DNA from: Natronospirales bacterium
GTDB lineage: Bacteria > Pseudomonadota > Gammaproteobacteria > Natronospirales > REEB76
Assembly: GCA_021792635.1 (NCBI GenBank)
Contig: JAJYUH010000016.1
Coordinates: forward strand, 1 to 59,448
Direction: 5' to 3'
DNA: 59,448 nt
Position numbers and translations under genes: made by a program. The notes below the pieces were generated by a model that was given only the letters and a program-made list of their open reading frames with translations, did not search any database and was not told the origin of the DNA. Shown one piece after another: positions 23,698 through 32,842 of the stretch (position 1 is its first letter; each line of letters opens with the position of its first letter).

Positions 23698-26600
23698 TTC
23701 GCCGCCTCATCGAGACCTGCCTGGATAACCGCTATCTCGTCATGCTGGCTACTCTCGCGTTGCTGCTGGTCGGCATTCTGGCGGTCATGCGCATACCGCT
23801 CGAGGCCATTCCCGATATTTCACCGACCCAGGTGATCGTGAAGACCTCCTATCCCGGACAGGCGCCCCAGGTGGTGCAAGACCAGGTGACCTATCCCATC
23901 GAAGCCCTGCTGATGTCGGTGCCGGGACGGCAGGCGGTGCGCGGCTATTCCATGTTCGGCGATTCTTACGTGTACGTTATCTTCAAGGGCGGCACGAAGA
24001 TCCGGCAAGCCCGCAACCTGGTGCTGCAGTACCTGAGTCAGGTCCAGGCGAAACTGCCGCCCGGGGTCACGCCGGCGCTGGGCCCGGAAAGCTCCGGCGT
24101 GGACTGGATTTACGAGTACGCCCTCACGGACCCGAGCGGCACGCTGAACCTCGCGGATCTGACCACGTTGCAGAACTGGTTTCTCAAATATCAGTTGCAG
24201 GCCATTCCCGGAGTGGCGGAAGTGGCAACCGTGGGCGGCATGGTGAAGGAATACCAGGTGGTGGTGGACCCCAACAAACTGCTGGCTTACCACATTACCC
24301 TGCCGCAGGTGGAGGCGGCCATCCGCGCGGCAAACGGCGAAACCAGCGGCTCGGTGGTGGACATGGGCGGCGCCAGCTACATGGTGCGCACCTCGGGTTA
24401 TGTGCGCAATCTCGGCGATCTTGAGAGCGCACCGCTCGCCGTGCGCGACGGCATTCCCATCACCCTGCGCGACCTCGCCCGGGTTCAGTACGGTCCGCAA
24501 CTGCCCAACGGCGTCGCCGATCTGAACGGCCGGGGACAGGTGGTGGGCGGCATCGTCATGATGATTCAGGGGGAAAACGCCTACACCATCATCCGGCAGA
24601 TCGAGAACAAGCTCGCTGTGCTGCAGGCCTCCCTGCCCAAGGGGGTGAAGATCGTCACCACCTACAGCCAGCGTCCGCTGATCTCGAGGAGCATCCACAC
24701 TTTGAGCGAAAAACTGCTTGAAGAATTCCTCGTCGTCGCGCTGGTGTCGCTGCTGTTCCTCTTCCGCGTCCGCTCCGCACTGGTGGCCATTGTGGCGCTG
24801 CCGCTCGGCGTGCTGATGGCGTTCATCGTGATGTGGGCGCAGGACGTCCCGGCCAACATCATGTCGCTCGGCGGCATCGCCATCGCCGTCGGCGCCATGG
24901 TAGATGCCGCCATCGTCATGATCGAGAACATGCACAAGCATGTGGAGAAATCGCCGCAGGCCGACCCCTGGGCTCTGGCGCGCCAAGCCGCGGCAGAAGT
25001 CGGCCCGGCGCTGTTCTTTTCGCTGCTGATCATCGCCGTGTCGTTCCTGCCGGTGTTCGCGCTCGGCGGCGAAGAGGGAAAACTGTTCAGTCCGCTGGCC
25101 TTCACCAAGACCTATTCCATGGCGGCGGCGGCGCTGCTGTCGGTGACCCTGGTACCAATCCTGATGGCTTATTTCATCCGCGGGCGGATTGCTCCGGAGC
25201 ACAGGAACCCGCTGAACCGGGTGCTGGCGCGTCTGTACCGGCCGGTAATTTCGCTCGCCCTGCGTTACCCCTGGTACGTACTGGGTGCCGGAGCCCTGCT
25301 GCTCGGCAGCGTCATCGTGCCCTGGAAGTACCTGCAGTCGGAATTCATGCCACCGCTCGAGGAGGGCTCGCTGCTGTACATGCCCATCAGCCAGGATCCG
25401 TCCATTTCCATCGGCGAAGCCGCCTACGTACTCCAACTGACGGATCGCATCCTCAAGAAATTCCCCGAGGTGGAAACGGTGTTCGGGCAGGTGGGACGTG
25501 CGCAGACCGCCACTGACACCGCACCCATGTCCATGTATGACACCACGGTGACGCTCAAGGATCCGGGCAAATGGCCGCGGGCGCTGACGATGCGCGAGCT
25601 GGAGGACAAGTTCAATCGCGCGCTCAACATTCCCGGCTTGTCCAATATCTGGGTGCAGCCGATTCAGAACCGGGTGCAAATGCTGACCACCGGATTGCAG
25701 ACGCCGCTGGGCATCAAGGTGGCGGGCCCGGATCTGGTCACGCTGAATCAACTTGGGACCGAGATCCAGGCGGCGCTCGAAAAGCTGCCCGGCGCCCGCA
25801 CCGTGTACGCCGCCAAGGCTGTTGGCGGACGTTACATCGTGATCCACACGGACCGCCTGGCCGCCGCACGCTACGGTTTGTCCGTCGCGGACATCAACCG
25901 GTTCGTCGAGACCGCCGTCGGCGGGGAACCGGTGGCGACCGCCGTCAACGGCCTGGAGCGCTTCCCCATTGTGCTGCGCTATCCGCGGGAACTGCGCCAG
26001 TCGCTCGCGGCCCTGCAAGCGAGCCGCGTAGCCACACCCTCGGGCGCGCAGATTCCGCTGGCGGAGCTGGCGGACCTCCGCATTGAGGACGGTCCGCCGA
26101 TGCTCACCAGCGATAACGCACAGTTGAACAACTGGGTATATATAGATCTCAAACCCGGCACCGGCATCGGGGGATTCGTGCACGCGGCGCAGCGGACGCT
26201 CGCCAACACCCTGCGCCTGCCTGCGGGTTACACCCTGTCCTGGGTGGGGCAGTATCAGGTGATGCAGCAGGCGGCGGCGCGACTGAAATTATTGATCCCG
26301 GCGGTGATCGTCCTGGTCGCGTTGCTGCTGTACTTCAATTTCAGGAATTTTATGGAAGTGGCGATCATCCTGTTGACGCTGCCGCTGTCGCTGGTGGGGG
26401 GGTTCTGGCTGGTGTATCTGCTGGGGTACAAACTCTCGGTCGCCGTGGCCGTGGGGTTTATTGCGCTCGCCGGCGTGGCTGCGGAATTCGGCGTGGTGAT
26501 GCTGCTATACCTGGACCTGTCGGTTACAACCCGGCGATCCGAGGGCCGGCTCAACACCCGCCAGGATCTTCATCAGGCCGTTATCGAGGGAACGCTGTTG

Positions 26601-26825
26601 CGCCTGCGGCCCATGGCGATGACTTTCGCGACGGTGGTGGCGGGCCTCTTGCCCATCATGTTCAGCCAGGGAACCGGGGCGGACATGATGAAGCGCATCG
26701 CGGCGCCCATGGTGGGCGGCATGGTGAGTGCCGCCGCGCTCAGCCTGGTGGTGGTGCCCGCGGCGTATTATCTGTGGCAACGCTCCGTGCTCACGCGTGC
26801 CATGCTGATGACGGTTCGTGAATAG
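23694..26825 (+). CDS. Heavy-metal efflux RND pump, CusA-like (Cu/Ag)
   Basis: 1043 residues of the HAE-RND/CusA type, with 12 membrane helices and two large periplasmic loops. The proton-relay helix reads VGAMVDAAIVMIEN (D404). Three Met residues that bind Cu(I)/Ag(I) in E. coli CusA are kept at matching spacing: M563 in LLYMPIS, M614 in PMSMYD and M663 in NRVQMLTTG. This favours copper/silver over the Zn/Co/Cd of CzcA. Last gene of a four-gene unit, coupled by a 4-base overlap. No sensor kinase/regulator pair lies nearby, so control must come from elsewhere. Confidence 0.95.
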   Translation: MIRRLIETCLDNRYLVMLATLALLLVGILAVMRIPLEAIPDISPTQVIVKTSYPGQAPQVVQDQVTYPIEALLMSVPGRQAVRGYSMFGDSYVYVIFKGGTKIRQARNLVLQYLSQVQAKLPPGVTPALGPESSGVDWIYEYALTDPSGTLNLADLTTLQNWFLKYQLQAIPGVAEVATVGGMVKEYQVVVDPNKLLAYHITLPQVEAAIRAANGETSGSVVDMGGASYMVRTSGYVRNLGDLESAPLAVRDGIPITLRDLARVQYGPQLPNGVADLNGRGQVVGGIVMMIQGENAYTIIRQIENKLAVLQASLPKGVKIVTTYSQRPLISRSIHTLSEKLLEEFLVVALVSLLFLFRVRSALVAIVALPLGVLMAFIVMWAQDVPANIMSLGGIAIAVGAMVDAAIVMIENMHKHVEKSPQADPWALARQAAAEVGPALFFSLLIIAVSFLPVFALGGEEGKLFSPLAFTKTYSMAAAALLSVTLVPILMAYFIRGRIAPEHRNPLNRVLARLYRPVISLALRYPWYVLGAGALLLGSVIVPWKYLQSEFMPPLEEGSLLYMPISQDPSISIGEAAYVLQLTDRILKKFPEVETVFGQVGRAQTATDTAPMSMYDTTVTLKDPGKWPRALTMRELEDKFNRALNIPGLSNIWVQPIQNRVQMLTTGLQTPLGIKVAGPDLVTLNQLGTEIQAALEKLPGARTVYAAKAVGGRYIVIHTDRLAAARYGLSVADINRFVETAVGGEPVATAVNGLERFPIVLRYPRELRQSLAALQASRVATPSGAQIPLAELADLRIEDGPPMLTSDNAQLNNWVYIDLKPGTGIGGFVHAAQRTLANTLRLPAGYTLSWVGQYQVMQQAAARLKLLIPAVIVLVALLLYFNFRNFMEVAIILLTLPLSLVGGFWLVYLLGYKLSVAVAVGFIALAGVAAEFGVVMLLYLDLSVTTRRSEGRLNTRQDLHQAVIEGTLLRLRPMAMTFATVVAGLLPIMFSQGTGADMMKRIAAPMVGGMVSAAALSLVVVPAAYYLWQRSVLTRAMLMTVRE

Positions 26826-26996
26826 AAACCCATGCCGGCGGAACCCCGCGGCGGCTGTATTGATCGCGTGAGCGATCAATCTGCTGTGCCACTGAGGTGG
26901 AACTTGCGTATAACCGGGCCAGTGCCCGGCGTATGCACATACGGTATGGAATCGCCGGCGTGAGCGCCCTGCGCAACCATGGTGTCCAATATCCGG

Positions 26997-27025
26997 AAAA
27001 ACACCCACGGGTCGTCCCGTGGGTG
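26997..27025 (-). terminator. Rho-independent terminator of S10 paralogue 5
   Basis: CACCCACGGG at 27002-27011 pairs perfectly with CCCGTGGGTG at 27016-27025 around TCGT. On the minus strand the stem is followed by five T residues (complement of 26997-27001). It lies 26 bases after the S10 stop. Another short hairpin with GATCGC arms sits nearby at about 26860-26880, close to the end of the convergent cusA-like gene. Confidence 0.9.
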
Positions 27026-27050
27026 GCGTGCATCCGGCGATCAAAAAATA

Positions 27051-28583
27051 TCAATGCACGGAGAGCACCTGGCTGTAGAACGCACTCAGGTCCCGGTGCA
27101 GATCCATCAGCGTGTGTTCATGCAGGTACAGCATATGGCCCGAGTGATAGAAGTGGAAACTGACGTTCTTCAGTAACGCGGGCGGCAGCTTCATGTGGGC
27201 GAAGTCGTATTCGGTCTTGTAGAACGGCGTACCGAGATCGAAGTAGCCGTTGCCCGAAAACACCCTGAGGTTCGGGTTCTTGCGCAGGGCGTCCGCCAGG
27301 TTCGGGGCTACGTCCGGCAGCGGCACCGGGAAGAATGAGCCCGGCACCGGATGTTTCCAGTCCCAGTGACGGATGGTCTGGTCGTTGAGGATGACGTAGG
27401 GACGCTGGCTCACGAACTTGAGGTCGTTACGCACGTACCAGTTGAAGGCAGCGGTGTAAGCCGGTGTGATGGCCTGGCTCATGGCGCTGTAATCCGGGTA
27501 TTCCTCGGCATTGTCCCGGTTCCAGCCCTCGAAGCGCGCGTCGAGACGGCCGATGGTGCGGCCGCGGTCGCGCAGGAGCTGTGCCCGGAAGCGCATCATG
27601 TTGATGCGCAGATTAACCTGGCGGATATATTTTTCGCTCAAGCCGGTGTACTCATGCAGCTTCTGCACCACCCGGTCGTATTCGGCCGGCGGCAGACGCG
27701 TGCCCTCGAACAGCGCATGCGCATATTCGGTGCTGGCGAACTGCTCCACCTGCCGCACCAGCGGCGCGAGGTGTGCGGGCTGCTGCGGCAGCGCGTGGTG
27801 ATACCAGGCCACTGCCGCATAGGAGGGCAGATAGGTGATCTCGCCCAGATCCGTGCCCGGCCAGCCGTCGCCGTAGTTGAGGATCGAGGACAGCAGCACC
27901 ACGCCGTTGAGCGCCACGCCGTTCTGCTGCAGCCAGTCCGCCAGGTTCGCCGAGCGGGTGGTGCCGTAACTCTCGCCCAGCAGGAACTTGGGAGAGTTCC
28001 AGCGGTTGTTGTCGCTGATGTAGCGCTGGATGAACTGTCCGAAGGAACGCACGTCCTGGTCCACGCCCCAGAACATCTTGTCGGTACCCTTGCCCACGGG
28101 CCGGCTGTAACCGGTGCCTACAGCATCAATGAACACCAGATCGGTTTTGTTGAGCAGGGTGTAGGGGTTGTTGGTATTGATGTCATAAGGCGGCGGCGGG
28201 GTGGGCACGTGATCCTTGGTCATCACCCGCATGGGCCCCATGCCCCCCATGAGCAGCCACACGGTGGAGGAACCGGGGCCGCCGTTGTACACGAAGGTCA
28301 CGGGCCGCCCGGCGAGGTTACGCACCCCATCCTCGGTGTAGGCCACATAGAACATGCTGGCGGTGGGCTGGTTCTTGGCATCGCGCAGCAGGATGGTGCC
28401 GGCGGTGGCGGTGTAATGGATGGTTTTGCCGTCCACCGTGACGCGGCCGTGGGTGACGGATTTCTCTTCCTTGGGGACCGACGCCGCAGGGGCCGGCTTG
28501 GCGGCGGGTGCGGTATCGGCCGCCAACACGGGTGCCGCCAGCAATACCGCCAGCAGCGGGAACAAGATGAGATAGCGTTGCAT
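27051..28583 (-). CDS. S10 family serine carboxypeptidase-like protein (paralogue 5)
   Basis: 510 residues from ATG 28583, chosen because GGGGAUG sits at proper distance; ATG 28592 and TTG 28598 are in frame upstream. Signal peptide, then NGGPGSST (100-107), S205 in GESYGTT, acid in GNGYFDLGTPF, base in FYHSGHMLY. Catalytic residues are complete. It is separated from the four-gene S10 block by the copper-efflux operon but clearly belongs to the same family. The prolidase gene lies upstream on the same strand with 121 bases between, so co-transcription is possible, with a structured leader in between. Confidence 0.9.
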   Translation of the reverse strand: MQRYLILFPLLAVLLAAPVLAADTAPAAKPAPAASVPKEEKSVTHGRVTVDGKTIHYTATAGTILLRDAKNQPTASMFYVAYTEDGVRNLAGRPVTFVYNGGPGSSTVWLLMGGMGPMRVMTKDHVPTPPPPYDINTNNPYTLLNKTDLVFIDAVGTGYSRPVGKGTDKMFWGVDQDVRSFGQFIQRYISDNNRWNSPKFLLGESYGTTRSANLADWLQQNGVALNGVVLLSSILNYGDGWPGTDLGEITYLPSYAAVAWYHHALPQQPAHLAPLVRQVEQFASTEYAHALFEGTRLPPAEYDRVVQKLHEYTGLSEKYIRQVNLRINMMRFRAQLLRDRGRTIGRLDARFEGWNRDNAEEYPDYSAMSQAITPAYTAAFNWYVRNDLKFVSQRPYVILNDQTIRHWDWKHPVPGSFFPVPLPDVAPNLADALRKNPNLRVFSGNGYFDLGTPFYKTEYDFAHMKLPPALLKNVSFHFYHSGHMLYLHEHTLMDLHRDLSAFYSQVLSVH

Positions 28584-28598
28584 GGTTTTCATCCCCAA

Positions 28599-28704
28599 AG
28601 GTTGGTGATACAGGAGGCTCAGACCGTATCGGCGGGATCAGGTTCCGTCAAAGCCTTGGCCTCCGGCTTCGTCCCCTCCGGGGAAAGAAGAGACAAGAAA
28701 TAAA
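28599..28704 (-). other. Structured leader between prolidase and S10 gene
   Basis: On the minus strand GGAGGC (complement of 28659-28664) can pair with GCCTCC (complement of 28613-28618), closing about 40 bases that contain GAACCTGATC and further short pairings (CCG/CGG, GAC/GTC). This could be a regulatory leader of the S10 gene or an intra-operon terminator of the prolidase gene. I cannot assign a class. It resembles the 3' half of a thi-box only superficially. Confidence 0.3.
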
Positions 28705-30027
28705 TCACGCCGTTTTGAATGCGTCGCGGGTGAGATTTTCAGGCCCGGCGGCCCTGGCCACCACGTTGTCCTCGATGCGGATGCCGCCGCAGGGGCGAAA
28801 AGCGTCCACTTTTGCCCAGTTCATGTGACGGCTGTGCTCGCCCGCCTTGAGCCTGGCGAGCAGCGGCGCGATGAAATACAGGCCCGGTTCAATGGTGACC
28901 ACGAAGTTTTCCTTCAGCTCCCGGGTGGTGCGCAGGTAGGGGTGGCCGTCGGGTTTGGGCAGGCTGTCGCCTCGAGGACTTGCCATGCAGCCGCCCACGT
29001 CGTGGGTCTGGAGTCCGAGGAAATGGCCGAGGCCATGGGGCAGGAACGCATTGCTGATGTGTGTCGCCACGATCTCTTCCGGCGGCAGGCGCACAAAAGC
29101 AAAATCATGCAGCAGTTTTGCGATGACGTAATGCGCCTCGAGATGCAGTACCTTGAAGTCGAGTCCGGGCTTCACCTTTTTGCCCAGCGCCTGCTGCTCC
29201 TGATCCAGTGCGTTGATCAGGGACTGGAATTCATCCTGTGCGGCGGAATAGGTGCGCGTTACGTCGGAGGCGTAGCCGTGCACCTGCGCGGCGGCATCAA
29301 TCAGCAATGCATGGAGTTGCGCGGGCTTGTCCCGGTTCCAGTGCTGATAATGCAGTGTCGCGGCATGCTCGTTGAGCGCGACGATGGCGTGGTACGGATG
29401 TTCGTCGTCCGTCTGGCCGCAGGCGGCGCAAAACGCGTTATGGATTTCGAATTCACTGCCGCCGGCACGGAACGCCTGCTCGGCGGCACGGTGACCCCTG
29501 ACACTGAGAGCATTGGCACGGCGCATGCATTCCAGTTCATATTCGGTCTTGGCGGCGCGCGTATAGTGCAGCGCATGAATCAGGGTTTCGGGATTGACAT
29601 CGGCGAAGCCCCAGTGCTTGAAGCGCTCCTGCCATTCGCCGAGGAAAGCATAGCGTCTCGCCGTCGGCAACGCCCCCGGCGCATCTTCCGGACGCTTGAT
29701 CACGCGGATGTCGAAATGCTCCACCCAGTAACCGGCCGGCGGGTCCGGCGGCAGGTACCAGTAGTCCTCCGGCTGATAGAACACCAGCACCGGTTTATGA
29801 CCCGGAACATACGCAATAAATGAATCATGGGCATGGGTGAGCGGCAACCAGTTCTTGAAATGCGGATTCACGCGGAACGGGTAATCCATGTCATCCAGAA
29901 ACCGGGTATGCGGACTGCCGGCGAACACCGCCACCGCGTCGAAACCGGCGGCCGCCAGCGCCATGCCGAAGCGCTTTTGCACGCTCTCAAGATGAGCCGG
30001 GTAGTGTCTGGCCAAGGCGTCGTTCAT
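28705..30027 (-). CDS. pepQ: Xaa-Pro dipeptidase (prolidase), M24B, PepQ-like
   Basis: 440 residues, the length of gammaproteobacterial PepQ. The creatinase-like N-terminal domain (to about 155) is followed by the pita-bread M24 domain. Visible dinuclear metal ligands are Asp in LLIDAAAQVHGYASDVTRTYS (two Asp, about 242 and 253), His in FLPHGLGHFLGL, Glu in VTIEPGLYF and Glu in GGIRIEDNVV. It cleaves X-Pro dipeptides in the cytoplasm, the end step for dipeptides released by the DPP IV-like enzyme. Start at 30027 has GGAG upstream and matches PepQ N-termini. Divergent from the aldo/keto reductase gene. Confidence 0.92.
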   Translation of the reverse strand: MNDALARHYPAHLESVQKRFGMALAAAGFDAVAVFAGSPHTRFLDDMDYPFRVNPHFKNWLPLTHAHDSFIAYVPGHKPVLVFYQPEDYWYLPPDPPAGYWVEHFDIRVIKRPEDAPGALPTARRYAFLGEWQERFKHWGFADVNPETLIHALHYTRAAKTEYELECMRRANALSVRGHRAAEQAFRAGGSEFEIHNAFCAACGQTDDEHPYHAIVALNEHAATLHYQHWNRDKPAQLHALLIDAAAQVHGYASDVTRTYSAAQDEFQSLINALDQEQQALGKKVKPGLDFKVLHLEAHYVIAKLLHDFAFVRLPPEEIVATHISNAFLPHGLGHFLGLQTHDVGGCMASPRGDSLPKPDGHPYLRTTRELKENFVVTIEPGLYFIAPLLARLKAGEHSRHMNWAKVDAFRPCGGIRIEDNVVARAAGPENLTRDAFKTA

Positions 30028-30155
30028 GGCGGCTCCGGGACGTCGCGGGGAAGCCGGATTATTCCAGATTCTGACCGGGCCGGGCAGCCCATCCGCGGCC
30101 GCAGGCGGGCGCACGCGCTAAAATAGGCGCCGGTATCGGCGGGGAGAATCGCAGC

Positions 30156-31127
30156 ATGGAATACCGGCGGCTCGGCAAATGGGGACTGAAACTCAGCGCC
30201 CTGTCTTTCGGTTCCTGGGTGACGTTCCAGAACCAGGTGGATGGGAAATTGGCCGAGCAATGTCTGGCCGCGGCCTACGACGCCGGTGTGAATTTCTTCG
30301 ACAATGCCGAGGCCTACGCCAACGGTGAATCCGAACGCATCATGGGCGGCGCGCTCAGGAATCTGGGATGGCCGCGCGATTCCTGGTGCGTGTCCAGCAA
30401 GGTGTTCTTCGGCTGCAAAGCCGACCCGAAGCCGACCCAGAAGGGGTTGTCGCGCAAGCACATCCTGGAGGCCTGCCACCAGGCGCTTGCGCGTCTGCAG
30501 GTGGACTACCTCGATCTCTATTTTTGTCATCGCCCTGATCCGGAGACTCCCATCGAGGAGACGGTACGCAGCATGCACGACTTGGTGCGGCAGGGTAAGG
30601 TGTTGTACTGGGGTACGTCCGAATGGACGGCGCAGGAAATCACCGCAGCGCACGCGGTTGCCCGCAGCGAGCACCTCACGCCGCCCAGTATGGAGCAGCC
30701 GCAGTACAACTTGTTTGTACGCGCGCGCGTAGAGCAGGAGTACGCACCCCTGTACCGCGACTACGGCATGGGCGCCACCATCTGGTCACCGCTCGCTTCC
30801 GGCGTGCTCACCGGCAAGTACAACGACGGCATTCCGGCGGACTCGCGTCTCAACCTGCCGGGATATGAATGGCTGCGGGAGCGCCATCAGAGCGAGGAGG
30901 GCCGCCGGCGCATCTGGGTGGTGCAGAAATTCTCCGCCATTGCGCGTGAACTCGGCATGAACACCGGCCAGCTTGCCATTGCCTGGTGCCTGAAAAACCC
31001 CAACGTGACGAGCGTGATCCTGGGCGCCTCACGGGTGCAGCAGCTCAGGGAAAACCTGGGCGCACTTGCGTACCTGCCGAGGCTTACGCCGGCCGTCATG
31101 GCGCGCATTGAGACGGCGGCAGGCTGA
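30156..31127 (+). CDS. Aldo/keto reductase, Kv-beta/YghZ-like
   Basis: 323 residues, a TIM-barrel NADPH-dependent reductase of the voltage-gated K+ channel beta-subunit type. MEYRRLGKWGLKLSALSFGS opens it; the catalytic Asp/Tyr are in FFDNAEAYANGESE, Lys in VSSKVFFG, and His in YFCHRPDPETP. The C-terminal LGASRVQQLRENL binds the NADPH phosphate. Physiological substrate unknown; E. coli relatives reduce methylglyoxal and other aldehydes. Its stop shares a base with the start of the first TPR-sulfotransferase (TGATG), so the two are translationally coupled. GGGGAG lies upstream of the start. Confidence 0.9.
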   Translation: MEYRRLGKWGLKLSALSFGSWVTFQNQVDGKLAEQCLAAAYDAGVNFFDNAEAYANGESERIMGGALRNLGWPRDSWCVSSKVFFGCKADPKPTQKGLSRKHILEACHQALARLQVDYLDLYFCHRPDPETPIEETVRSMHDLVRQGKVLYWGTSEWTAQEITAAHAVARSEHLTPPSMEQPQYNLFVRARVEQEYAPLYRDYGMGATIWSPLASGVLTGKYNDGIPADSRLNLPGYEWLRERHQSEEGRRRIWVVQKFSAIARELGMNTGQLAIAWCLKNPNVTSVILGASRVQQLRENLGALAYLPRLTPAVMARIETAAG

Positions 31128-32755
31128 TGCCGCAGCGCTCCGGCGAAGCGGTGCCCGGCGAAATCCATCGGCTGATGTTCGAGGCCGCAGCCTGCTACGG
31201 CCGCGGCGAGTTTGCCGGTGCCGGCGCGCGCTGTGAGCGCGTGCTGGCACACAGAGAGGGATTTCCCGAGGCATTGCATCTGCTGGGTTTGTGCCGCTGG
31301 AAAGGCGGGGATCTCGATGGCGCTCTCAACCTGCTGACCCGTGCCCAGGAATTGCAGCCGGCAGACGCGCAGTTGTGGCACAACCTGGGCATCGTGCGTG
31401 AGCAAAGCGGTGATACTTCCGGTGCACAGGCGGCTTTCCGGCGCGCCGCGGAACTCAATCCGCGTGACGCGGAATCCCATTACAATCTGGGCGTGACCTG
31501 TGAGGCGCTGGGTGACCGCGCGGCGGCGGAAGCCGCCTACCGACGGGCGCTCCGGGTGGCTGACCGGCACACCGGCGCGGCCGCGGGGCTCGCAGCCCTC
31601 TGCGAGGCGCAGAACCGGCTGGAGGAAGCACAGCAGTGGGTGGATATCGCACTGCGTGGAAATCCCGCGGATGCGGTCGCCGGCCTCACCCAGGCGCAGT
31701 TGGATTTCCGCGCGGGACGCTATACACAAACGGCTGCGCGGCTGGAAGCGCAGCTCAAGTGTCCGCTCTCGCCGGTCAATCTCTCTCTCACCCTGGGACG
31801 GCTGGGGTCGGCTTATGACCGGCTGGGGAAGCATGCGGCTGCCTATGCCGTCTTCATGCGGGCCAAAGAGGTACTGCGCGACATGGCGGGAAATGCGCCC
31901 GAGGACAGCGTGTATGGTCTTGCCTCCGCCAACCGCATGCAGCGTCTGTTTGATGTTCTCATAAAAGATGCCGGCGCAGAGGCTCGGGAACCTGCGACGG
32001 TTTCGCCGGTGTTCCTGCTGGGATTCCCCCGTTCCGGCACCACTCTGCTGGATCAGATTCTCTCCTCCCATTCACGCATCGTGGTACTGGAAGAAAAACA
32101 CACGCTGCAGGACATACTCAATGAGCATGCGGTTTCCGCTGCGCGGCTCGCGGAATTTGCCGACTGTGACGGCGCCACGCTGCAACATTACCGCGAGCGC
32201 TACTGGGCGCGGGTGGCGGAATTCATGCCGGATCGGCCGCCCGATAAACTGTTCGTGGACAAGTTGCCGCTCAATACCCTGCTGCTACCGCTTATCCGGC
32301 GGTTGTTTCCGCAGGCGCGCTACCTGTTTGCAGTGCGCGATCCGCGTGACGTGGTGCTCTCCTGTTTCATGCAAAGTTTCGAACCCAATGAGGCCATGCG
32401 GCATTTTTTCACCCTGGAAAGCACGGTGCGTTATTACACCGCCGTCATGGGTGTCGGGTTGCTGGCATTGCAGGCATTCCCACAGTGCATTCACCGGCTG
32501 CGTTACGAGGATCTGGTAGAGGATATACAAGCCGAAGCAAAACGATTGCTGGCGTTCCTGGGCCTTCACTGGGAGCCACCGGTGCTGGAATTCCACAAAA
32601 CGGCACGGCAGCGGCACATCAACACGCCCAGCTATCATCAGGTGGCGCAGCCCATCTATCAGTCGGCGCGCGGGCGCTGGCAGCACTACGCAAATCACCT
32701 GCAACCTGTCCTGCCCCGGTTGCGGACTTTTGTGGAGTATTTCGGCTACCCTTGA
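31127..32755 (+). CDS. TPR-repeat sulfotransferase 1
   Basis: 542 residues. Residues about 10-235 form TPR-type helical repeats (ALHLLGLCRWKGGDLDGAL, HNLGIVREQSGDTSGAQ and so on). The sulfotransferase domain starts near 290. GFPRSGTTLLDQIL (about 299-312) is the 5'-phosphosulfate loop and VRDPRDVVLSCF the 3'-phosphate motif for PAPS. The domain resembles tyrosylprotein sulfotransferases more than small-molecule enzymes, so a protein or peptide acceptor recognised by the TPRs is plausible. No signal peptide, so cytoplasmic as predicted. Coupled to the aldo/keto reductase gene and convergent with the TonB receptor gene. Confidence 0.88.
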   Translation: MPQRSGEAVPGEIHRLMFEAAACYGRGEFAGAGARCERVLAHREGFPEALHLLGLCRWKGGDLDGALNLLTRAQELQPADAQLWHNLGIVREQSGDTSGAQAAFRRAAELNPRDAESHYNLGVTCEALGDRAAAEAAYRRALRVADRHTGAAAGLAALCEAQNRLEEAQQWVDIALRGNPADAVAGLTQAQLDFRAGRYTQTAARLEAQLKCPLSPVNLSLTLGRLGSAYDRLGKHAAAYAVFMRAKEVLRDMAGNAPEDSVYGLASANRMQRLFDVLIKDAGAEAREPATVSPVFLLGFPRSGTTLLDQILSSHSRIVVLEEKHTLQDILNEHAVSAARLAEFADCDGATLQHYRERYWARVAEFMPDRPPDKLFVDKLPLNTLLLPLIRRLFPQARYLFAVRDPRDVVLSCFMQSFEPNEAMRHFFTLESTVRYYTAVMGVGLLALQAFPQCIHRLRYEDLVEDIQAEAKRLLAFLGLHWEPPVLEFHKTARQRHINTPSYHQVAQPIYQSARGRWQHYANHLQPVLPRLRTFVEYFGYP

Positions 32756-32785
32756 CTTCCGGGGCAGATGCGGCGTTTCGCCGAT

Positions 32786-32818
32786 AAAAAATCCCGCGGC
32801 CCTTGCGGACCGCGGGAT
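32786..32818 (-). terminator. Rho-independent terminator of the TonB receptor gene
   Basis: ATCCCGCGG at 32791-32799 pairs with CCGCGGGAT at 32810-32818. On the minus strand the stem runs into six T residues (complement of 32786-32791). It lies between two convergent genes and probably serves the receptor gene mainly, since no T-run follows on the plus strand. Confidence 0.88.
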
Positions 32819-32842
32819 GGATTCCGGCCTCTCAGCACGCCT

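Noticed and set aside
23820..26183. 787-codon open frame antisense to the cusA-like gene
   Set aside because: Arg/His/Gln-rich low-complexity product, wholly inside a well supported RND pump gene; shadow frame.
28620..28670. Possible TPP riboswitch (GAACCTGATC on the minus strand)
   Set aside because: The conserved 5' half with CTGAGA is missing and the downstream gene is a peptidase, not a thiamine gene.
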